51,433 bases of DNA from Penium margaritaceum (GCA_023375785.1 SZWC01002409.1:132359-183791); one strand, 5' to 3'. Counted from the stretch's first letter, positions 23,914-33,865 are shown. Notes: generated from the sequence alone by a model not told the origin. Numbers and translations are program-made.

Positions 23914-24322
23914 CCTGCCTATCTGTTCTGTAGTACATATAGAGGATGTTCATTCCCTCCACAATTAACCAGAACAGTTCTGCTCATCCTGTTCCCCCTT
24001 TGGTTCCGTGGCTTTGCCGCCGTGCCTTCACTCTGCTCCCCCTTCGCATTTCCTGTCTTTGCCAGTCCCTTTCAGCCCTTTGCTCCGTCACTCTCGCTCC
24101 TTCGCTCAGCTCTTTGACTCCGTCAAACAACACTCATCTCGCCAGTACTCTCTCACACCAACTTGCCCACCTCGGCTACCCCGCGTCTTGGCCTTTATCA
24201 ACATCTGCAACTAACTCCTCGGACCGCTCTCGCCTACGTCACTTTGCTAATGTACATTTGCATGTTCTAATGTTTCTGCCTGCTTGTGCTTTTGCTATTC
24301 TTGCATCTACATTCTTCTGACA
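23698..24322 (+). repeat. A2 5' LTR (625 bp)
   Basis: Begins TGTCAAAAAATGTGACTCCG and ends TTCTGACA just before the primer site. It keeps the family landmarks 'cctaataagcgg', 'gcacgtccggctaatg', TATAGAGG at 23938 and 'gatgttcattccctcc'. Confidence 0.9.
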
Positions 24323-24340
24323 TGGTATCAGAGGTTCAGG
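24323..24340 (+). other. A2 primer-binding site
   Basis: TGGTATCAGAGGTTCAGG follows the LTR directly; its first 11 bases are the exact plant initiator tRNA-Met complement. Confidence 0.93.
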
Positions 24341-26126
24341 TGACATCACCTGGAGTCCCGTAACTGCGTCATCGCTCTGCTGTCACCTTTGTTTCATTGC
24401 GTCCAATCGCATTCTCCTGCCACTCCTACCGTCGTCCCGCGCCTCACAGCTTTGCCAGCAGCCAACATGAGCAGCAGTGCCTACCAAGCCCTGTGCGCTG
24501 AAGAAACGTCTCGTCATCCCAAGAAGGCCTTGCACCCATTTTCCGTGCCCGTGGCTAACTGCGGGTGTTGTTTCGCCCACCTCGGTCGCAATCTACTCTT
24601 AAGCCGCCGTCCGCCGCCAACTACCAAGAAGGTTCCCGCCGTCCGCAATCCACTTCCCGTCATTGCCTCCGATTCCACAAACATCTCCTCCTCTTGCAGC
24701 TTGCATAGCCAAACTCACCTGCCACTTCCTCGCCGCCATCCTCGGTTCGTTCGCATCCATCATCTCGAGTCGCCTTCTCGCATCTCCCTCTTGCCTCGTC
24801 AGCAGCAGTAACCTAACTGGCACTGTCAAGACATTGGACACCACCAGTCTTCCTGCTCCTATTTTTGAGCCAACTAGAGAACAAGCCGTCACTCTCCTGA
24901 CATCAGCGGTCTGGTGCCGCTGCTTGCTGCCTGACTCCCTCTCTCGTAACCAATATCTTCGAGCTAACAGGATATCGGACACCACCGGTCTTCCTGCTCC
25001 CATTTCCGAGCTAACTGGGGAACATGCCTTCACTCTCCTGAAAGTAGAAGAAGTGATGTGTCGCTCTACCTTCCACCGCATCGCCTCTCATCTCTCCTGC
25101 ATCTGACTGCGTCTACCCTTCTCTGTATGCATCGTCATCCATCCTCATCCTTCGCGTCATCCTCATCTCCTTCCATTAGCCATCCCAGCCATCCCGGCTC
25201 CAATGCCTCCTCAGATTCGTCAGCCACCCGATCCTACACCACCGCCATCTCTCCGTCATCAACATCTTCCGAGCCGCCTCCTCACATCATTCTCATCTAC
25301 TTCCTTCAGCTCCTCCTCCTCCTCGCTTCAACTTTCTCAACTCCATCAGTTGCCCGTTCCTGCCCCACTGCCATCCTTCTGCCGTCAGCATCGTCCACGC
25401 CGCCCTCCAGTTAATCATCAGCATCAGCATCGCTTCATCGCGCACGTGGTTCCGCCCCTGGACCCACTCATTCATCAATTGATTCCTCCGCTTCCGCATC
25501 GCTTTCAACTCGGCACAAGGATCCGCCCCATCGCATCGCTTGAGTCGTGACGATTTGCGCCCATGCCAAAACTTCACAGCACACGTGGTTCCGCCCCTGC
25601 GCCCACTCATTCATCAATCATTTCCTCCGCTTCCGCATCGATTTCAGCTCGGCACAAGGATCCGCCCGGTCGTATCGCCTTTTTCCGCGATGACCTGCGC
25701 CCACGCCCTCTGTGCAGGCAGTTTGTCCCTGCGCCCACTTCATCATCATCGGCTTCCGCTTCAGCAATCATCATCAAGTATCTGTGATCGGCACAAGGAC
25801 TTGTACGAGCTAGCTGCCCACTTTCGCAACAGCCTACACCCACGCTTGTAGCAAATTCATCGCGGCGCGTTGGCATCTGCCTTTCCCTTGCCTCATCTTA
25901 CTCCCCTAATTCTGCAGCGCACGTGGTTTTGCCCTTGCGCCCACTCCATCATGAACCGTTCCTCACCATCCGCATCACTTTCAGCTCGGCACAAGGATCG
26001 CCCAGATGCATTCCTCGCTCAACAACAAACTGCTACACACTCACGCCAAAACTCGAGCCGTGCCAAAGTCACACAGCAGCCCAAAACGCTATCTCCTTCC
26101 CTCTACTTACAACTTGCCACGCCAAC
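24341..26126 (+). other. A2 leader with family-A internal repeats
   Basis: 1.8 kb, C/T-rich on the sense strand, no recognised protein. Repeat set 1 recurs 141 bp apart (near 24827 and 24968). Repeat set 2 units start near 25440, 25579, 25722 and 25917, with 'cagctcggcacaaggatc' in most units. Spacing parallels A1, so the leader architecture is conserved even though the sequence has drifted. Confidence 0.75.
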
Positions 26127-26522
26127 ATGGCCGTTTGTGCCCTTGACCGGACACACATCCCAAAGCTCGATCAGTTCGGAGAAAACACCCACGACTGGTA
26201 TGGTGGCATATGTATCCACACAAAACAGTCATTTCTTCATGGGTTTCAACTCTCCCTCTTCTTGGAAGGAGTCTACGACAACCCTGATATTCCTCCAAGG
26301 GCCTACACAACAACCCTCCGAGACATCAAGAAATGCCTTCGCCACACCACCCATCCTGTCTACCATAGAATCATCAATGAAGTATCCCCGGTGGCAGCAA
26401 TGTGGCACACTCTGGTTGCATCAGCGTGGAATCCAAACCTCTGTCACGAGATCATCAAATCCCTCCATCGAGTGGAAACACCCCCAACAAGACAACGTCA
26501 ACAAGACCTCATTGCCCTCTAA
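26127..26522 (+). CDS. Family-A gag-like protein, short (A2 copy)
   Basis: A 131-residue frame from the ATG at 26127 to the stop at 26520-26522, 41 bp before the 3' LTR. It shares with A1 the N-x-x-D-W motif, P-V-Y-H-x-I and the W-x-x-L ... A-W motif typical of copia Gag N-terminal domains (UBN2-like). It lacks the C-terminal half found in A1 and A3, so it is either truncated by deletion or a shortened version. The frame is open upstream to 25923, but that part lies in the leader repeats. Role inferred as Gag only from position and motif order. Confidence 0.55.
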   Translation: MAVCALDRTHIPKLDQFGENTHDWYGGICIHTKQSFLHGFQLSLFLEGVYDNPDIPPRAYTTTLRDIKKCLRHTTHPVYHRIINEVSPVAAMWHTLVASAWNPNLCHEIIKSLHRVETPPTRQRQQDLIAL

Positions 26523-26563
26523 AAGGCAATCATGACTCTCCACCTTGTCGGACTCAAGGGGGC

Positions 26564-27190
26564 TGTCAGAAAATATGACTCCGACAAGGTACATCCCACC
26601 CCCGGGATACTCCGAGTGCTCAATAATGGTTCAACTTTGGTCAGAACCACCTCAGTCATCATTCACTAGCCGTTAACGGTCCTCAACCGACCAACGGCCC
26701 TCCTACTGAGACGTCCCCTAATAAGCGAAATCACCGCAAGCACGTCCGGCTAGTGCAGAAGAAGCCGTCATACATGTTTGCAGTCCTATCTGTTCTGTAG
26801 TACATATGGATGATGTTCATTCCCTCCACAATTAACCAGAACAGTTCTGCTCATCCTGTTCCCCCTTTGGTTCCACGGCTTTGCTGCCGTGTCTTCGCTC
26901 TGCTCCCCCTTCGCATTTCCCGTCTTTGCCAGCCCCTTTCAGCCCTTTCGCTCCGTCATTCTCGCTCCTTTGCTCAGCTCTTTTACTCCGTCAACCATCA
27001 CTCATCTCGCCAGTACTCTCTCACATCAACTTGCCCACCTCGGCTACCCCGCGTCTCGGCCTCTATCAACATCTGCGACTAACTCCTCGGACCGCTCTCG
27101 CCTACGTCACTCTGCTAACGTACATTTGCATGTTCTAATGCTTCTGCCTGCTTCTGCTGTTGCTGGTCTCGCGTCTACATTCTTCTGACA
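26564..27190 (+). repeat. A2 3' LTR as assembled
   Basis: Begins TGTCAGAAAATATGACTCC after 'caagggggc' and ends TTCTGACA at 27190, closely matching 23698-24322. It is followed by a second primer site (27191-27208), which should not follow a 3' LTR; see the N at 27209. Confidence 0.88.
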
Positions 27191-27436
27191 TGGTATCAGA
27201 GCTTCAGGNGCTCCTTTGCTCAGCTCTTTTACTCCGTCAACCATCACTCATCTCGCCAGTACTCTCTCACATCAACTTGCCCACCTCGGCTACCCCGCGT
27301 CTCGGCCTCTATCAACATCTGCGACTAACTCCTCAGACCGCTCTCGCCTACGTCACTCTGCTAACGTACATTTGCATGGTCTAATGCTTCTGCCTGCTTC
27401 TGCTGTTGCTATTCTCGCGTCTACATTCTTCTGACA
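26964..27436. other. Unmerged assembly overlap at single N (27209)
   Basis: The last 227 bp of the LTR (26964-27190) recur at 27210-27436. Between them lie a primer site (27191-27208) and one N. The second copy ends directly at the target duplication. Most simply, a contig ending in '5' LTR plus primer site' was joined to one starting inside the 3' LTR; a tandem element or a recombined LTR is the alternative. Confidence 0.8.
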
Positions 27437-28398
27437 CAGTGGCACATGCCAACTTTGTCAAGGCATTGCGCACAATAGCCACACCGAGCCACCAGTATTC
27501 GACCTTGTTTGCACTTGCAAGATCATGCCTAGTACATCTGCACTGTGATTGGACACTCTGACCATGGCTGGCTCGTGTTATGATCAATAGAAGTCAAAGT
27601 CACTTGGATACATCTGGGGTCATGGTCAGAGACACATGCCATCTTTGTCAAGGCATTGCGCACAACAGCCACACTGAGCCACCAGTGTTTTACCTTGTTT
27701 ATACCTGTAAGGTCATGCCTAGTATATTTGCATTCTGATTGGACACTCTGACCGTGGCTGACTCGTGTTATGATTCATAGCAGTTTAAGGTATTTGATCA
27801 ACTTTGTGGTCATTGTGAGTGGCACATGCCAACTATGTCAAGGCATAGCGCACAATAGCCGTGCCAAGCCACCGGTTTTTTAACTTGTTTATACCTGCAA
27901 GGTCATGCATATTACATGTGCACTGTGATTGGGCACTCTGAGGGTGGCTGACTCGCGTTACGATTTGTAGAAGTTAAAGTCACTTGGTAAACTTTGAGGT
28001 CATGGTCAGTGGCACATGCCAACTTTGTCAAGGCATTGCGCACAATAGCCACACCAAGCCACCAGTATTTAAACCTTGTTTGCACCTGCAAGATCATACC
28101 TAGTACGTCTGCACTGTGATTGGACACTCTGACCGTGGCTGACTCGTGTTGTGATCAATAGAAGTAAAAATCACTTAGATAAAGTCGTGGTCATGGTCAG
28201 TGGCACATGCCAGCATTGTCAAGGCATTGCGCACAATAGCGACACCGAGCCTCTAGTACTTTACCTTGTTTATACCTGTAAGGTCATGCCCAGTCTATCT
28301 ACACTGTGATTGGACACTCTGACCGTGTCTGAAACGTGTTATGATTCATAGCCCTTCAAGGTACCTGGTAAACTTTGTGGTCATGGTTAGTGGCACAT
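27437..28398 (-). repeat. 190-bp satellite array, block 3 (reverse orientation)
   Basis: Five monomers between A2 and element C, with the same core and subtypes as block 2. Confidence 0.96.
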
Positions 28399-29067
28399 TG
28401 TTAGGAAAGTGGGAGAAGCTGGACACGGAGCGGAAGCGATGGGAAAGAGGCAGTCACCAAGCGGAGGACAAGTGGAACGGAAGCGACAGCGGAAGCGATG
28501 GAAAAAATGATGATTGATATGATTGAGGCAGGAAACAAGAATACAAGGTTGTTCCTAAGTACTAGAGAGGCATAGCTTAGGACTAGAGGTGAGCAAGCCC
28601 AGGTATGCTGGGCGATACGAACTGTGTTGCTGGAAACACCATGCTTCTGCTGCTGCTGCTTGGTGGCTTTGGGGCCGCATGGCGATGCCACTCGGATCGT
28701 GGTTCTTGCACGTTCATCGTCGGAGGGCCCCTCCTCCTTGGTGGAGACAAGGTGGATCGTCAGTCTGGCTTGTAGTGGGTACCGAACCACGTGGTGCAGT
28801 GGTCGGTGCTTGGTGCGGTGCAGGTCATCGTGCGGTGGCTCGCACGTACGTTGGCGAACAGTAATGACAATTGGTTGAGCTGCGCGCAGAACCGTGGTCT
28901 GTGAGCCGTTGGGATTATCGCACCGAGGAGGTGAATCCTCTCGCAGCTGGGTATTCGAGTTTTTCTCTTGTTCGGGAGCTGCGGCACACGAGGTGGACAA
29001 AATGTCACCGAGGGGGTATCCCAGTAAGTGCACACGAACCGTGTGACCCTTGTATATTTCTCTGACA
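28399..29067 (-). repeat. Element C 3' LTR (left in the window, 669 bp)
   Basis: On the plus strand it starts TGTTAGGAAAGTGGG and ends CTCTGACA; on the element's own strand it starts TGTCAGAGAAATATAC and ends CTAACA. The adjoining interior ('ttgcgggtggc' on the minus strand) is a poor polypurine tract. Confidence 0.93.
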
Positions 29068-29543
29068 GCCACCCGCAAGGGCACACGGTGAGACACGTGA
29101 GAAGATGAAGTGTTGTGAGAATTGCGGGCTTCTGAGCACGCACAGGAGTTGCAGGAAAGGAACTGATAGGAGAGTGTCAGAGCAACCGCCATGGTCCAGA
29201 GTAGGCCGGAAAAATGAGGTGTAAACCCATGGGACCACTGCGGCAGATCTGGGGATACCCAGGGTGCAAGGGGAGCTGGGAGAGGGCCAGCTGAAGGTAG
29301 AGGTAAAAAACCGGGGTCGGAGTGGGACGAGGAAAAGGTGTGTTCAAGAGGAGCACTGGAAGGGACCAAAGTCTTGATGAGAGAGAGAAATGAGAAGGAG
29401 TTGAGGGAGGAGAAGAGCGGAGAGAGGCAGGAAGGAGGAAGAGTTCCAGTGTAGGTGTGGTGCTGCTCCCGTGAGGGGCAAGATGAGGTTGTTGAGCGGG
29501 GGAGAGAAAGTGGTGACGGTAGAGTGAGGGCTCTGGGAGGTTC

Positions 29544-29960
29544 GGAGAGGTAGGGTGAGCGGATGATGATGGGGACAGGAGGGTGTGCGATCCAGGTGTT
29601 GCAGGAGAGAGAGCAAACCCAGGGGGGATCTCCTGGAATGGGAGCGACGGTGGCCACTTGTCAAGCTGTTGTGGTGGTGGTGCGGTAGCATGAGGAAGGA
29701 GAGCAAAGGAGTCAGCCTTGGTCATGGTGCCAGATGGTCGAGGTGGAAAGCNGGAGAGGTAGGCTGAGCGGATGATGATGGGGACAGCAGGGTGTGCGAT
29801 CCAGGTGTTGCAGGAGAGAGAGCAAACCCAGGGGGGATCTCCTGGAATGGGAGCGACGGTGGCCACTTGTCAAGCTGTTGTGGTGGTGGTGCGGTAGCAT
29901 GAGGAAGGAGAGCAAAGGAGTCAGCCTTGGTCATGGTGCCAGATGGTCGAGGTGGAAAGC
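29544..29960. other. Unmerged assembly overlap at single N (29752)
   Basis: 208 bp left of the N (29544-29751) recur right of it (29753-29960). One copy is probably artificial, so long frames here are unreliable. Confidence 0.85.
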
Positions 29961-30542
29961 CAGGAGGGATGGCGCACAATGGCAGTGGAGAGGAGCGAAG
30001 AGGGAAGGCGGCTTGAGCTCTGCTGGTGGTGGTGGTGATGGTGGGAAACCAGGAGGGACGGAGCAGAATGGCAGCGGAGATGAGCGATGAAGGGAAGGTG
30101 GCTCGAACTCTGCTGGTGGTAGTGGTGATGGTGGAATGGGCTGAGCGGGAGCAGCGAGGGATTCCTGCAGGATGATGGCACTGCATGGAGGTGAAACAGG
30201 CGGGTCAGATGGTGGAGCGTGAGTTGGTGATTTCGAATCAGCAAGCAGTGGTTCAGATGGGCTGACGTCACTCACGACGTTATCAGTGGAGGTGCTGCTG
30301 GAGGAGGCCAGTGAAGGAGTTGGAGGTACTGGAAGATCGGAGTGAGGGACAGGATGCACGTAGCGAGGTAGTGGCTGAGAGGCGATGGATGGTGGTGTGG
30401 GAGCTGCATAGGTGATGGTGGGAAAGAGCATGGATAGGACATATGGCGGCGGGGGAGAGGGCGGTGTTGGAGGAGGACCGGAAATACGGCCGGCGTAGAA
30501 GTCATGAAGCCAGCGGAACTCTTCTTCAGAGAACAGGGGCAT
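29931..30542 (-). CDS. Possible proline-rich protein of element C
   Basis: A 203-residue frame starting M-P-L-F-S-E-E-E-F about 215 bp after the primer site, where a gag would start. After a short mixed N-terminus it is dominated by Pro and Ser, and near its end includes a 30-residue unit twice (from the 90-bp repeat). No zinc knuckle, capsid motif or enzyme motif is seen. It could be a degenerate Gag or simply an open frame in C-rich sequence; I cannot decide. Confidence 0.25.
   Translation of the reverse strand: MPLFSEEEFRWLHDFYAGRISGPPPTPPSPPPPYVLSMLFPTITYAAPTPPSIASQPLPRYVHPVPHSDLPVPPTPSLASSSSTSTDNVVSDVSPSEPLLADSKSPTHAPPSDPPVSPPCSAIILQESLAAPAQPIPPSPLPPAEFEPPSLHRSSPLPFCSVPPGFPPSPPPPAELKPPSLFAPLHCHCAPSLLAFHLDHLAP
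29951..30130 (-). repeat. 90-bp tandem repeat in element C
   Basis: Two units (29951-30040 and 30041-30130), each with 'ccaggaggga' near the start and 'ctctgctggtggt' near the end. The length is a multiple of three, so the overlapping minus-strand frame repeats 30 residues. Confidence 0.8.
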
Positions 30543-30744
30543 GATGCGAGGCAGTATGACAGGGTATCAGAGGGGAGAGTGAAGTACAAATGCAGGAAAA
30601 AGGCACAACAGCCACCCGCAAGCGAGAGAAGGCAAAGACGGAACGAAGCTTTAAGAAGAAGGGCGGGAGGGCGGGAAGCGCAGAAGGCAATAGTGGGAAA
30701 GTGCCATGGGAGGGGCCAGCGAGGGTCTGGTCGAAGCATCTTTA

Positions 30745-30757
30745 GGCTCTGATACCA
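30745..30757 (-). other. Element C primer-binding site
   Basis: Plus strand GGCTCTGATACCA, i.e. TGGTATCAGAGCC on the element's strand, touching the right LTR. It is an exact complement to the plant initiator tRNA-Met 3' end for 12 bases. Confidence 0.95.
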
Positions 30758-31426
30758 TGTTAGGAAAATGGGAGAAGCTGGCCACGTAGCGGAAGCGATG
30801 GGAAAGAGGCAGTCACCAAGCGGAGGAAAAGTGGAACGAAAGCGACAGCGGAGGCGATGGAAGAAATGATGATTGATATGATTGAGGCAGGAAACAAGAA
30901 TACAAGGTTGTTCCTAAGTACTAGCTAGGCCTAGCTTAGGACTAGAGGTGAGCAAGCCCACGTGTGCTGGGCGATGCGAGCTGTGCTGCTGGAAACACCA
31001 TGCTTCTGCTGCTGCTGCTTGGTGGCTTTGGGGCCGCATGGCGATGCCACTCGGATCGTGGTTCTTGCACGTTGATCATCGGAGGGCCCGTCCTCCTTGG
31101 TGGAGACAATGTGGATCGTCACTTTGGCTTGTAGTGGGTACCGAACCGCATGGTGCGGTGGTCGGTGCTTGGTACGGTGCAGGTCATCGTGCGAAGGCTC
31201 GCACGTATGTTGGGGAACGGTAATGACAGCTGGTTGAGCTGCGCGCAGAACCGTGGCCGGTGAGCCGTTGGGATTATCGCACCGAGGAGGTGAATCCTCT
31301 TGCAGCTGGGTATTTGAGTATTTTTCTGGTTCGGGAGCTGCGGCACATGAGGTGGACAAAATGTCACCGAGGGGGTATCCCAGTAAGTGCACACGAACCG
31401 TGTGACCCTTGTATATTTCTCTGACA
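30758..31426 (-). repeat. Element C 5' LTR (right in the window, 669 bp)
   Basis: Same length and ends as 28399-29067, with scattered substitutions only. It is followed by the CACAT target duplication and satellite. Confidence 0.94.
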
Positions 31427-31894
31427 CACATGCCAACTTTGTCAAGGCATTGCGCACAATATCCGTGCCAAGCCACCTGTTTTTTATCTTGTTCATACCT
31501 GCAAGGTCATGCATATTAGATGTGCACTGTGTTTTGGCACTTTGACCGTGGCTGACTTGTGTTACGATTCGTAGAAGGTAAAGTCACTTGGTAAACGTTG
31601 TGGTCATGGTCAGTGGCACATGCCAACTTTGTCAAGGCATTGCGCACAACAGCCGTGCCAAGCCACCGGTTTTTTACCTTGTTTCTATCTGCAAGGTCGT
31701 GCATGTTAGATGTGCACCGTGATTGGACACTCCGACTGTAGCTGACTCGTGTTACGATTCGTAGAAGTTAAAGTCACTTGGTAAACTTTGTGGTCATGGT
31801 CACTGGCACATGCCAACTTTGTCAAGGCATTGCACACAATAGCCACACCGAGCCACCAGTATTTTACCTTGTTTATACCTGTAAGGTCATGCCC
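31427..31894 (-). repeat. 190-bp satellite, block 4 (reverse)
   Basis: Two and a half monomers between element C and the assembly gap. Confidence 0.96.
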
Positions 31895-32349
31895 NNNNNN
31901 NNNNNNNNNNNNNNNNNNNNNNNNNNNNNNNNNNNNNNNNNNNNNNNNNNNNNNNNNNNNNNNNNNNNNNNNNNNNNNNNNNNNNNNNNNNNNNNNNNNN
32001 NNNNNNNNNNNNNNNNNNNNNNNNNNNNNNNNNNNNNNNNNNNNNNNNNNNNNNNNNNNNNNNNNNNNNNNNNNNNNNNNNNNNNNNNNNNNNNNNNNNN
32101 NNNNNNNNNNNNNNNNNNNNNNNNNNNNNNNNNNNNNNNNNNNNNNNNNNNNNNNNNNNNNNNNNNNNNNNNNNNNNNNNNNNNNNNNNNNNNNNNNNNN
32201 NNNNNNNNNNNNNNNNNNNNNNNNNNNNNNNNNNNNNNNNNNNNNNNNNNNNNNNNNNNNNNNNNNNNNNNNNNNNNNNNNNNNNNNNNNNNNNNNNNNN
32301 NNNNNNNNNNNNNNNNNNNNNNNNNNNNNNNNNNNNNNNNNNNNNNNNN
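31895..32349. other. Assembly gap (455 N)
   Basis: Run of 455 undetermined bases with satellite on both sides. Nothing can be said about its content or true length. Confidence 1.
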
Positions 32350-33188
32350 TTTGTGGTCATGGTCAGTGGCACATGCCAACTTTGTCAAGGCATTGCGCAC
32401 AATAGCCACGCCAAGCCACCGGTGTTTTACCTTGTTTGTACCTGCAAGATCATGCCTAACACATCTGCACTGTGATTGGACACTCTCACCATGGCTGACT
32501 CGTGTTATGATCAATAGAAGTAAAGTCACTTGGATACATTTGTGGTCATGGTCAGTGGCACATGCCAACTGAGTCAAGGCATTGCACACAATAGCCACAC
32601 CAAGCCACCAGTATTCTACCTTGTTTATACTTGCAAGGTCATTCCCATTATTTCTGCACTGTGATTGGACATTCTGACTGTGGCTGACCCGTGTTATGAT
32701 TCATAGCTGTTTAATGTACTTGGTAAACTTTGTGGTCATGGTCAGTGGCACATGCCAACTTTGTCAAGGCATTGCGCACAATAGCCACACTAAGCCACCA
32801 ATATACTACCTTGTTTCTACCTGCAAGATCATGCATAAGACATGTGCACTGTGATTGGACACTCTGACCGTGGCTGACTCGTGTTATGATTCATAACCGT
32901 TTAATGTACTTGGCAAACTTCATGGTCGTGGTCAGTGGCACATGCCAACTTTGTCAAGGCATTGCGCACAATCGCCGTGCCAAGCCACCGGTTTTTTACC
33001 CTGTTTTTACCTGCAAGGTCATGCATATTAGAGGTACACTATGATTGGGCACTCTGACCGTGGCTGACTCGTGTTATGATTCATATAAGTTTAAGTCACT
33101 TGGTAAACGTTTTGGTCATGGTTAGTGGCACATGCCAACTTTGTCAAGGCATTGCGCACAATAGCAACACCGAACCACCAGTAATATA
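32350..33188 (-). repeat. 190-bp satellite, block 5 (reverse)
   Basis: Satellite up to the first MITE; the left part of the duplicated block that recurs from about 38893. Confidence 0.96.
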
Positions 33189-33675
33189 CCTACTGCTCAA
33201 GGAATTCAACGACAGAGGTTTGCCTGATTATGAAATCGATGAATCAGATGGAAAAATTTGGTTCTGTACTATTTCTGGAATCCTAAGTGAACGAATTGGC
33301 ATTCAACTGACACATTGAATTCAACAAAAGGCCCAGGATCATTTTTGCAGAAATCCAATAATTCAACAAGATATTCCATTGTACAAAGAAATACTAAGGA
33401 CCACCGACGGGTCTAGGTGTGTGTTGTGTTCCGTGGGTTTGTCATCGCGTACATATGGTTGTTCACGCCTATTTGTCGTTTCCTACCACGAATGACTCTA
33501 CGGAGAATGTGAACAAACATGTGATGTGAAATATGAGTGAACATTTCCTCCACCGTGATTTCACCAAAAACCATATTCAAATTATTTGTGTAACATTTAA
33601 TTTCATCAAACCAAAATTTGACACAATTTCAATGACCAGAAAAACATTTGAAATCGAATACCTCGAGCAGTAGGG
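33189..33675. mobile_element. MITE copy 1 (487 bp, TA target site)
   Basis: AT-rich non-satellite insert with inverted ends: left CCTACTGCTCAAGGAATTC, right (reverse complement) CCCTACTGCTCGAGGTATTC. TA precedes the left end and TA follows the right end, and the satellite 'attcTAccttgttt' is split at that TA. Terminal inverted repeats, size, AT content and a TA duplication fit a Tc1/mariner-type MITE (Stowaway-like in habit). There is no transposase. The terminal sequence is not one I recognise. Confidence 0.8.
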
Positions 33676-33843
33676 TACATTGTTTGCACCTGCAAGATCA
33701 TGCCTAGTACATCTGCACTGTGATTGGACATTTTGACAGTGGCTGACTCATGTTATGATTCATATCCGTTTAAGGTACTTGGTAAACTTTGTTGTCATTG
33801 TCAGTGGCACATGCCAATTTTGTCAAGGCATTGCGCACAATAG

Positions 33844-33865
33844 CCGTGCCAAGCGATTGGCACGG
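33844..33865. repeat. Perfect hairpin scar inside a satellite monomer, copy 1
   Basis: CCGTGCCAA, loop GCGA, TTGGCACGG. It replaces the usual stretch from 'gccaccgg' to the 'tacctgcaagg' region of the monomer. The same scar is at 40347-40368 in the duplicated block. Confidence 0.85.

Larger units (their letters stand above)
23698..27436 (+). mobile_element. Element A2: complete family-A LTR retrotransposon in satellite
   Basis: 5' LTR 23698-24322, primer site at 24323, leader with the same two repeat sets as A1, gag-like frame 26127-26522, purine tract, and 3' LTR from 26564 to 27436 (interrupted by an assembly duplication at the N at 27209). Flanks are 'cagtt' (23693-23697) and 'cagtg' (27437-27441), a 5-bp target duplication with one change, lying in the satellite core. 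There is no protease, integrase or reverse transcriptase. LTRs are 625 and 627 bp and similar to each other. Confidence 0.9.
29068..30757 (-). other. Element C interior
   Basis: 1690 bp, strongly pyrimidine-rich on the sense (minus) strand. Open frames of up to about 400 codons cross it and run into the LTR, but they are low-complexity Pro/Ser/Leu-rich and match no family I know. It contains a 90-bp tandem repeat (29951-30130) and an assembly overlap (29544-29960). Confidence 0.8.
28399..31426 (-). mobile_element. Element C: LTR retrotransposon without recognisable genes, minus strand
   Basis: Two 669-bp LTRs (28399-29067 and 30758-31426) enclose 1690 bp. A primer site next to the right LTR reads TGGTATCAGAGCC on the minus strand, which fixes the orientation. 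The flanks CACAT (28394-28398 and 31427-31431) are a perfect 5-bp target duplication in the satellite core. LTRs differ at a few percent by eye. No gag, protease, integrase or reverse transcriptase is seen, so it is a non-autonomous element of the TRIM/LARD kind. One assembly overlap (N at 29752) lies inside. Confidence 0.93.

Noticed and set aside
28401..29657. A 418-codon minus-strand frame in element C
   Set aside because: C-rich sequence lacks stop codons by composition. The frame runs from the interior through the whole LTR, its first 38 codons lie in the segment duplicated across the N at 29752, and it has no recognised domain.
30562..30572. A second primer-site-like GGGTATCAGAG on the plus strand within element C
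   Set aside because: It is in the wrong orientation for this element, not next to an LTR end, and probably fortuitous.
31778..32598. Open frames of 161-264 codons around 32 kb
   Set aside because: They span the 455-N gap and consist mostly of undetermined residues, with satellite translation at the ends.
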